A stretch of DNA of 64,000 bases from Panulirus ornatus (taxonomy: Eukaryota; Arthropoda; Malacostraca; Decapoda; Palinuridae), in the NCBI RefSeq assembly GCF_036320965.1, contig NC_092232.1, positions 51,826,982 to 51,890,981 of the forward strand, read 5' to 3'. Position 1 is the stretch's first letter. Each line of letters starts with the position of its first letter. Position numbers and translations under genes: made by a program. Under the pieces are notes generated by a model, which ran no database searches, was not told the origin of the DNA, and saw only the letters and a program-made list of their open reading frames with translations. This document shows, piece after piece, positions 56,768 through 64,000 of the stretch.

Positions 56768-57370
56768 TCATCCTCAGGTATGGCAAGGTGAGGTCATCCT
56801 TAGGTATGGCAAGGTGAGGTCATCCTCAGGTATGGCAAGGTGAGGTCATCCTTAGGTATGGCAAGGTGAGGTCATCCTCAGGTATGGCAAGGTGAGGTCA
56901 TCCTCAAGTATGGCAAGGTGAGGTCATCCTCAGGTATGGCAAGGTGAGGTCATCCTCAGGTATGGCAAGGTGAGGTCATCCTCAGGTATGGCAAGGTGAG
57001 GTCATCCTCAGGTATGGCAAGGTGAGGTCATCCTCAAGTATGGCAAGGTGAGGTCATCCTCAGGTATGGCAAGGTGAGGTCATCCTCAGGTATGGCAAGG
57101 TGAGGTCATCCTCAAGTATGGCAAGGTGAGGTCATCCTCAGGTATGGCAAGGTGAGGTCATCCTCAGGTATGGCAAGGTAAGGTCATCCTCAGGTATGGC
57201 AAGGTGAGGTCATCCTCGAGTATGGCAAGATGAGGTCATCCTCGAGTATGGCAAGGTGAGGTCATCCTCAGGTATGGCAAGGTGAGGTCATCCTCGAGTA
57301 TGGCAAGGTGAGGTCATCCTCGAGTATGGCAAGGTGAGGTCATCCTCAGGTATGGCAAGGTGAGGTCATC
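56768..57370. repeat. 26-bp minisatellite, about 23 copies
   Basis: Unit GAGGTCATCCTCAGGTATGG plus CAAGGT, in register throughout. Variants CTTAGG, CTCAAG and CTCGAG are clustered: CTTAGG only on the left, CTCGAG only on the right, CTCAAG spread between. Confidence 0.98.
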
Positions 57371-57482
57371 TTCATACTCGGTGATCTGTAACTCTTAAAT
57401 CCCAGAGAAGCTGTGGTGGACCTGTTCATAGATAGCGGTTTGTGACTCCAACAGACTTGGTTCAGAATAATTGTCCTCATAA

Positions 57483-57768
57483 ATGGCGCTATGGCCTCAT
57501 TAATGGCACCATGGCCTCATAAATGGCACCATGGCCTCATAAATGGCACCATGGCCTCATAAATAGTACTATGGCCTCATAAATGGCACCATGGCCTCAT
57601 AAATGGCACCATGGCCTCATAAATAGTACTATGGCCGCATAAATGGCACTATGGCCTCATAAATGGTACTATGGCCTCATAAATGGTACTATGGCCTCAT
57701 AAATGTGACTATGGCCTCATAAATGGCACAATGGCCTCATAAATGGCACTAAGGCCTCATACACGGCG
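57483..57768. repeat. 20-bp minisatellite, about 14 copies
   Basis: Unit AAATGGCACCATGGCCTCAT, with AGTACT and GGTACT variants. Period 20 throughout. Confidence 0.98.
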
Positions 57769-58584
57769 CTCTGTAAAACTCACACTACTCATTTTCTTAT
57801 CCTTGTCACACTCCATATCTTTAGACCTATCCACACTTGCTTACATGCTGTCAATCTTAACACTTCACACTATGTAAATCCCGTTCTTATTCTGTACAAT
57901 GATCCTTCGCTGTATTTCTCACACTGTAATCACTGTAATCCTTGAACCTGTCATATCCTAGTCCACCTCACAGTCTGTAATCCACCTCATACTTGACTAT
58001 GTATGATCACGTCACATCTATGCCTATACATATCTTGTACACCGGAGGCAACGCAGTCTATGTATGATGACAAAGACTCTGCGTCACTGAGACACAAACA
58101 CACACAGATCACCAAGTCCCCTGGAGTGGCCGGGGGAGCCCTCACCAATGGCCAGGGTTAAAGTCTACGGTCGTCCATCGCTTCATATAAGCTCGTAATT
58201 CTGTGGCTGTGTTGATGTGAGGGTCGTGGCCACAGTGTAGGTGTGTCAAGCGTTTGTGTAATCTATTCGTTGTCAGATACCAGTGTGTACGGTGTGAGGC
58301 AGGAGTGAATCATTCCTGGGTGTGCGTTTGTTCGTCGTGTTTGTAGATGTGTGTGTGTCTGTGTGTGTGTGTGTTGTCACTGTCCTTGCTTCCGCAGCCG
58401 TGTTGGTTCTTACGTCTATAGATGCTAATGTCATAACAGATGAGGTGGGTCAGTGTACGCATGCTATAGTCGCATGTGTCTGTCAAGAATGTTCAGAATT
58501 AAAATGACAACTGTGGACGCGACCGACCTGATTCTGCTGATGTATCAGCCAATAACTAGCCACGAACCTTTCCACTGAGGAATC

Positions 58585-58587
<3 letters not shown>
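57769..58587. other. unassigned stretch
   Basis: Single-copy-looking, with (GT)n at 58350-58374. The 61-residue plus frame there is partly GT read-through. No gene. Confidence 0.45.

Positions 58588-58675
<88 letters not shown>
58588..58675. repeat. (GA)n microsatellite
   Basis: About 44 pure GA units, the longest pure GA tract in the window. Confidence 0.97.
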
Positions 58676-58678
<3 letters not shown>

Positions 58679-59799
58679 CGAGACTCATAATAAGGAGTCG
58701 TCAAAATCCTCAGAAGGGGACCACGTGAGGTAAGAAGGCGTGTGTCACTGTGCGAAAATCCAGCGAATTGTGCAACGCTTGCGAAAACCCCAAGTGATCC
58801 CGTTACTCCAGCAACGGTGCTCACATCCCTAGGTGAATCACCTCCAAACAACTGCCCCCCGGCCTCCATGCCTCACACTGCACCACTTGACCAGACCAGG
58901 GGAGGAGGAAGACCTGGGCGCTACCTCCGACTCTCTTCCCATCGTCAGCGCTGCTGGAGAGCTGGTCGACGTGATCCCAAAGAACCACAAAATGATGATT
59001 TAGGAATAGTTACTGTAATCGCCCCATTTCCCCTCCACCGATGCACAGGGGAAATCTTTTCTTTTAAGCCACTTAGAGTCGACACTGGCAACCACACTCG
59101 CGACTCCAGTGATCTAAGTTCCAAGCGTTGCGAAAGGAGAACAGAAATGAAAAAGACATTGGAGTTGAATCCCACATCTCGAGCGAGGCGTCCTCTATAC
59201 GGCAACTATCTGTACTCCCTCAAGTGGATCACAGGTCCAAGGAAATAGGGTAGACTCATCCCAAGTCTTCATAGCGTAAGACCTTCATGAAATATAGACG
59301 ATGGACGCAAGTCCCCAAGGTGTGTCGAACACCTACATCACTGCCATGCACAATACACACACACACACACACACTCACCCTTAGGCAATAGCCCTCTTAC
59401 AGTGTATCTAATACACTCGCCCGGGGCAAAAAACGTGAGCAAGTGGGATAAGATAACTCAAACTCACCCGAGCTTCTGCTTAAGCAGGAACTATACTTAC
59501 ATAAGGAGGAATAACAACATCGTAGTCACTACACGGTCTCTCCATTTAACTCCAGCTCCACCTCTGAGTGACGTCCAGACTCGTACAATAAATAAAACAG
59601 TTTGGCCATCAGGAGACGAGAGAAGACGATACGGTCGTGTTGGCGCGCGTTCTGAAAGACGACTGAATCTTGACAACACCGACAGGAAAGACTCAACCAA
59701 AGGAAATCAACGCTGACAAGGTGAGGGACGAGATTAGGCTCTTGCCTCTACACCAAGTGGTCATGTCACAAGACCTTGGGAATATCTAATATGTTCCTG
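58676..59799. other. single-copy-looking stretch, no gene recognised
   Basis: The 168-residue plus frame (58742-59248) has no domain I know. A (CA)n tract lies at 59351-59373. Frame 59402-59716 (104 residues) is also unrecognised. I do not call either a gene. Confidence 0.4.
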
Positions 59800-60540
59800 G
59801 GACACACTGTAGCTCCCATCCTAACACTTTGGACACACTGTAACTCTCATCCTCAAACTCAGACACGAATTATCTCTCATCCTGACATTCATACATACCT
59901 TACCTCCTCCCTCACACTCGGACACGCAGTGGCTCTACTCCTAACGTTCGAACACACGGGAAGTCTGACCCCACAACCCCCTTCACACATGGACATAGGG
60001 ACATTCACCCACAACATAAATACAGCTGGAAATATATCAGTTGATTGCCTATTACCCCACCAGGGCTTCGGATGTATGATTCCTACATCACCTAATGTAT
60101 GTGATGTACCTATCCATAGCTTTCCTATTCTCAAGACAGCCACGCTCCTCCCTCCACAATCTCACCAGCCTCCCTCCACAGCTCCTCCCACCTCCTTCCG
60201 TCCCTCCACAACCCCATCCACCACCCTACACATCTCCACAAACTCTCCCACCTCTCTCCACCTCTCCACAACCCCTCCCACTTCCCTCCATCCCTCCACA
60301 ACCCATCCCTACTCCCTACACAATCCCTCCGACCTCCCTCCGCCCCTCCACAACCCTTCATTTTTCCTCCACACCTCCAGAACCCCTCCCACCTCCCTCC
60401 ATAAACCCCTCCCACCTCCCCCCACTCCCTCTACAACCCCTCCCACCTCCCTCCACAGCCCCTCCTACCTCCCTCCACAACCCCACCCGCCTCCCTCATA
60501 ACCCCACCCGCCTCCCTTCATAACCCCATCTTTTTTCTCA
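59800..60540. repeat. decayed repeat then CCTCCCACCTCCCTCCA low-complexity tract
   Basis: 59805-59965 repeats GGACACACTGTAACTC/CATCCT-like words at 30-40 base spacing. 60150-60540 is built from ACCTCCCTCCACAACCCCTC units of variable length. The Pro-Ser-Thr-rich frames here are read-through. Confidence 0.75.
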
Positions 60541-60606
60541 CCACACTGCTCGAGTTCCAAGGTCGATCTTGAGCATCTGCAGTCAGTTTATGCATCATCA
60601 AGTCTC

Positions 60607-60608
<2 letters not shown>

Positions 60609-60668
<60 letters not shown>
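60609..60668. repeat. (GT)n microsatellite
   Basis: About 30 pure GT units. Confidence 0.97.
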
Positions 60669-60674
<6 letters not shown>

Positions 60675-60793
60675 GTTTGTCAGGGTGGGAGGCTGTGTGT
60701 GCGTATGTGTGTGATTACTGTTTGTGTATTATGAGGAAAGACTTTTACCCTTGTGTTGCCCCGTCTCACAATCTTGTTTATATGTACCGTGTC

Positions 60794-60796
<3 letters not shown>

Positions 60797-60854
<58 letters not shown>
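60797..60854. repeat. (AC)n microsatellite flanking SINE copy 5
   Basis: About 29 AC units abutting the SINE tail. Confidence 0.97.
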
Positions 60855-60857
<3 letters not shown>

Positions 60858-61010
60858 CCATTTATCGACCAGCCCCGATGGAGGGGATGAACACCCGGGT
60901 TGGACTTGGGCCGAGTGCCAATGCCGAGGATTCGAACCCACGCGGGTGCGATCCTGCGCTGACCCGTGCTGACTCATGGTCAGTAACGGTAACCACTAAG
61001 CCACGGAGGC

Positions 61011-61011
<1 letters not shown>
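60855..61011 (-). mobile_element. tRNA-derived SINE copy 5, well preserved
   Basis: On the minus strand the A box TGGCTTAGTGG (60993-61003) and B box GGTTCGAATCC (60928-60938) are perfect pol III consensus matches. The body continues TGTTCATCCCCTCC and GATAAATGGC, then meets the microsatellite. It is enclosed by (CA)n 5' and (TG)n 3' on its sense strand, like copy 4. Confidence 0.93.

Positions 61012-61068
<57 letters not shown>
61012..61068. repeat. (GT)n microsatellite flanking SINE copy 5
   Basis: About 28 GT units abutting the SINE head. Confidence 0.97.
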
Positions 61069-61070
<2 letters not shown>

Positions 61071-61424
61071 GTCTGACTCAAGGGAATGAGGAAAGTGCAG
61101 CAACTCATCAACGAAAACGAAGAAGGAAGTTGCAATGCGCTCACCGGGAAACGGCGTAGCTGGGGCTGCACTACCAGGCGCTACCTGAGGTAAAGAATGG
61201 ATATAAACGAACAAATTATTGAAGGAAGTGTGTAGTTATGCCCGTCCTTATTTCCACACTAGTCTAGCGCGTAGCGACAACCGCATGTCTTGCCCCTGTT
61301 CAACTATACTGTTCCTCTCCGCCGCTCCTCCTTTCTCATAATTACGAGTTGGAAGAGCATCAGAATATGACGAGCTACGAGCCGAAATCTTCCTCTAACA
61401 AGTTTCTGTAGTTCCCCTATGCAT
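61069..61424. other. unassigned spacer
   Basis: Single-copy-looking. No feature. Confidence 0.4.
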
Positions 61425-61652
61425 GTTTCTCATATCTCAGTTTCTTTTCCGTCCTTGTACGCCATGTCCCGCCTTGGCGAGGTAGCGCCAAGAACAGGCG
61501 TGGAAAGGCTTAGCTCACATCCATTCTCTAGCCGAAACCACAGCTCCCTATCCACAACCAGACCCCACAGACCTTTCCATAGTTTACCTCGGACGTTGCA
61601 TATGCCCTGGTTCAGTCCAATGACAGCACGTCACCCCCTGTAAACCACATCG
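61425..61652 (-). mobile_element. LINE group A, 3' end only
   Basis: Shares with 9655-9800 the ordered phrases CACATCCATTCTCTAGC, GACCTTTCCATRGTTTACC and GCCCTGGTTCAGTCCA. It also carries the CCTTGGCGAGGTAGCGCCAA phrase I know from the 3' end of this decapod LINE. It stops near 61652, with no RT sequence. A very short 5'-truncated insertion. Confidence 0.82.
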
Positions 61653-61869
61653 TGATTTTTCTCTTTTTCTCTGTCATTTGTTCCAAGCAGTTTTCTCCCG
61701 ATCTCACTCACTATCATGAATGACCCTTGCTGAGATAAATAAACATTTAGAACATTATTCTTTTTACCTTCCAGCTGCTGCAAGACCATTTTCTCGTGTT
61801 TTTGCTGAGAAGGCACGGCAAATGAATGCCCAAACAAGGCCATCTCAACACTATATACAACTACTCATT
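61653..61869. other. unassigned spacer
   Basis: AT-rich. A pyrimidine tract ending in CAG (TTTTTACCTTCCAG, 61761-61774) resembles a splice acceptor but has no supporting exon. Confidence 0.35.
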
Positions 61870-62020
61870 GTATCGACCAACCCCAAGGAAAGGATGAATA
61901 GCTGGGTTGATTGTGAACCGACTGTCGCAACCAGCATTGGAACCTGTGAGAACCCGTCCCCAGGGCGAGCCTGTGAATGCGTCATGGTCAGCAACGCTAA
62001 CCGCTACACCACGAAGGATC
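61870..62020 (-). mobile_element. tRNA-derived SINE copy 6, degenerate
   Basis: The minus-strand A box TGGTGTAGCGG (62001-62011) is clear and followed by TTAGCGTTGCTGACCATGA, as in copies 1, 2 and 5. The B box is degraded (TCACAGGTTCC near 61938). The tail reads TTCATCCTTTCC and GGTTGGTCGATAC. No flanking CA or GT tract. Confidence 0.8.
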
Positions 62021-62540
62021 GCACATTACCATGCATCTCTCCCTCCCTCCCTCGAGGACTGCAGAGCAAAGTTGCTCCATCCTTCATCAACCCCTCGTCT
62101 CACTATGCCCAAAGGTGTGTGGGTGAGTGTGACGTGTCGTGCCAACGAACTGATTTTTATCAAGACGATCACCTAATACTTGTAGATTTGTCATAAACTG
62201 GAGGAAAAAACAGATTAAGATAAAAGATACGAGATTGTCATTGAATATGTGTTTACTCTGTCCTTCACCCATGAGCGAATGCCAAATTAGTGCTTGAGTG
62301 AACGCCAAGAATATAAACATAATAAAACAAAATACGATAACATGGGAAACACGTCAAATGCAAGCGAGGGGAGGATCTCCAATCCACAGCTAATAACATG
62401 TTCCTTATTCCACGAGTCATATTTCTCTCTTGGCAGATGAGATGGGGAAGATTCGCTCCACCCTAGCCAGCCTGATGGCTGAGCCACTTTATCTCTGACA
62501 AGCTGGTGTCCGTCCGAGTTTCCTTCTTGTTATTCATTTG
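62021..62540. other. unassigned stretch
   Basis: Single-copy-looking, AT-rich. No feature. Confidence 0.4.
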
Positions 62541-62900
62541 TACAACACAGGGAGGGAGTTCCACACTCGGGGAGGTCCCTCCAAATCTCTCGAACTTTCT
62601 CTACCATTATAGAACTTTTATAGAACTTTTATAAACTCTTTTTTTTTCGGGTATATTGTCAGGATTCACAGTTTCATCAAGCAGTGGACTCCACCCAAAC
62701 ATTACCGTACTCTATTTACTTTAGCAGCGCCTCTTTACGTATGACACGCTTCACTAATTCCTTGTTATGGTCTCTGGTTCGTTTTGTCCTTCCAACTTTC
62801 GTCCTGTTCACTGACAACATCTTCAAGCTGGTTTAGTCATCTAAAGGTTTTGATCAAGTCTCCCCTAACTCCTCTTTCCCATCGTGGGCAAATGCACGTG
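62541..62900 (-). mobile_element. LINE group B (CR1-like) C-terminal fragment
   Basis: Minus-strand reading gives ERGVRGDLIKTFR, a stop, then LNQLEDVVSEQ (62882 to about 62805), and, in a shifted frame, TKRTRDHNKELVKRVIRKEA near 62730-62790. This fits RLRGDLI.TFK.LNGLEDVD and the basic segment before the element end. Further downstream it is unreadable. Confidence 0.78.
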
Positions 62901-63900
62901 CTCTCACTGTAACTCGCCTGTCTCATTTCAAGTAACGACGGGGACTGTACAAGGGATGATTTTAACCCTCTGGAAACCATCCTGGTCTATGGACATAGAG
63001 GCAGTGAGTGGCTTTCTGTCATCATCATTTGTGGTGGATTAGCCCCTCAGACATTCTCCCTGGCACTGATAATTTGGGATATGTCTCAGTAATTCACTAG
63101 GTGTGTAATTATTATTTCTGACTGTGGCATCATTACTACACTTACTTCATTTAAATCTAAGTGGAGAGTAACCCTCTTTTCAGCAGAGCGTTGTAACGAA
63201 GAAGGTAACACATTGGTTTGTTTCTCGCTTACTCGACTCCCTCCTGGGGCAATGATCTTGGCGTTTCGAATGACTATTTATCGTTACGGCTAAGAGGCAA
63301 GTGGCAAGGACGACCTGCTGAGTTTGGTGTGGGATGGGGTATTTTTTCCCCCTCCCTCTGAGTGAGCCAGCCAGTCAGTCAGTCATTCATCTCCCGCAGA
63401 CTTGGTGATAATTCTCGTTTCCATCAGGCGCACTTTTGATGGTAGATTTCCATGTGTCCTGGACCTCATATACCACACCTTGGTCCCCACCAAGTCCCCA
63501 TCAGTTCTGTTATTGATGAATGTTACATGCCTGAAGGCTGTCTGGGGGACCCCCATTTGCTAGAATATATATATTTTCTGCAATCTTGTACTGGACCATT
63601 CAATGTTTTTGTCGTCTTTTTCTTACCCGATGCTCTTGCTGTGTCGTACTTCTGTCTTCGCTTCACACTCCTGCCGGAGATCTTTACTGTGTTGGTGTAC
63701 GGCGCGTGCCTACCCATGGGTGTGGGCGTCTGTCAGTGTATGGATGAAGCTGTGTCTACCCTCTTCAACTTCCTAAGTGAGGGATGGCTATGCTGGCAAG
63801 GTTCGCTGTTGTCTCTGCTACTCCTACCCTTTCACATCCCGAGTCTAATGCCCTATCTACCTCTTCAATAGATCGTCAGCCATCATACAGAGCTCTATAT
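62901..63900. other. single-copy-looking stretch, no gene recognised
   Basis: The 139-residue plus frame (63452-63871) has three hydrophobic segments (NVFVVFFLPDALAV, LLPEIFTVLVYGACLPM, SLLSLLLLPFHIPSL) and several Cys. It matches no family I know and has no splice or promoter context. Hydrophobic frames are common in T-rich DNA, so I do not call it a gene. Confidence 0.35.
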
Positions 63901-63914
63901 GGTTAGGTTAGGTT
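63901..63914 (+). repeat. short interstitial TTAGG run
   Basis: GGTTAGGTTAGGTT holds 2.8 copies of the arthropod telomere repeat TTAGG. Too short to indicate a telomere. Confidence 0.6.
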
Positions 63915-63923
63915 GTTATAAGT

Positions 63924-64000
63924 TCAGATCTATGTACTACTTCTACAAGCTGAGGCTAAGCTTGCCCAGATATATGTACTACTACAAGCTGAGGTCAAGC
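63924..64000. repeat. about 40-bp tandem repeat at right edge
   Basis: Two copies of CAGATMTATGTACTACT and ACAAGCTGAGG, one with a 5-6 base insertion. It runs to the last base, so the array probably continues. Confidence 0.8.

Noticed and set aside
61720..62196. 158-residue frame with a splice-acceptor-like sequence
   Set aside because: Its second half reads antisense through SINE copy 6. The first part has no recognisable domain.

Overview
The window is eukaryotic, non-coding DNA, best explained as intergenic or intronic sequence of a decapod crustacean (shrimp, crab, lobster or crayfish). The clues are very long pure (CT/GA)n, (CA/GT)n and (TA)n microsatellites, dozens of unrelated minisatellites, tRNA-derived SINEs, and decayed non-LTR retrotransposons of families I know from decapod genomes. 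The assignment is inferred from repeat content; the species cannot be told. I found no intact protein-coding gene, tRNA, rRNA, CRISPR array or bacterial feature. Almost all the long open frames are read-through of tandem repeats: where the unit length is a multiple of 3 one frame repeats a short peptide, and otherwise several frames stay open at once.

Layout. 1-9.4 kb: a 20-bp array at the left edge, a (TA)n tract, a 33-bp array, one SINE, an antisense LINE 3' end, a CR1-like reverse transcriptase (RT) scrap, a (GA)n tract, and a long degenerate tandem-like stretch. 9.4-16.4 kb: a SINE abutting an internally deleted LINE, compound microsatellites, a (GT)n array with a recurring spacer, and the best-preserved retroelement, a minus-strand CR1-like copy with endonuclease and C-terminal parts split by a (GA)n tract. 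16.4-27.7 kb: mostly minisatellites, including a 40-bp array with exact spacing, a G-rich array and a 68-bp array, with CR1-like C-terminal scraps at 19.9 and 27.4 kb. 27.7-41 kb: a plus-strand LINE RT remnant with an altered catalytic box, a diverged tandem field enclosing young 43-bp and 47-bp arrays, a 28-bp array of about 40 copies, and a 30-bp array of about 14 copies. 41-52 kb: another internally deleted LINE, further minisatellites, a CR1 scrap, and a SINE between (CA)n and (GT)n. 52-64 kb: a GC-rich single-copy stretch, 19-, 26- and 20-bp arrays, a second SINE framed by microsatellites, a third degenerate SINE, a CR1 C-terminal scrap, and an array running off the right edge.

The retroelements fall into three LINE groups: A, a decapod LINE with a VLYG..W-type C-terminus; B, CR1/L2-like; C, another decapod LINE. 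All are broken. No gene network can be described. The features most worth following up are SINEs set in mirrored microsatellites, several LINE copies that keep their ends but lack the RT core, and the density of independent minisatellites.
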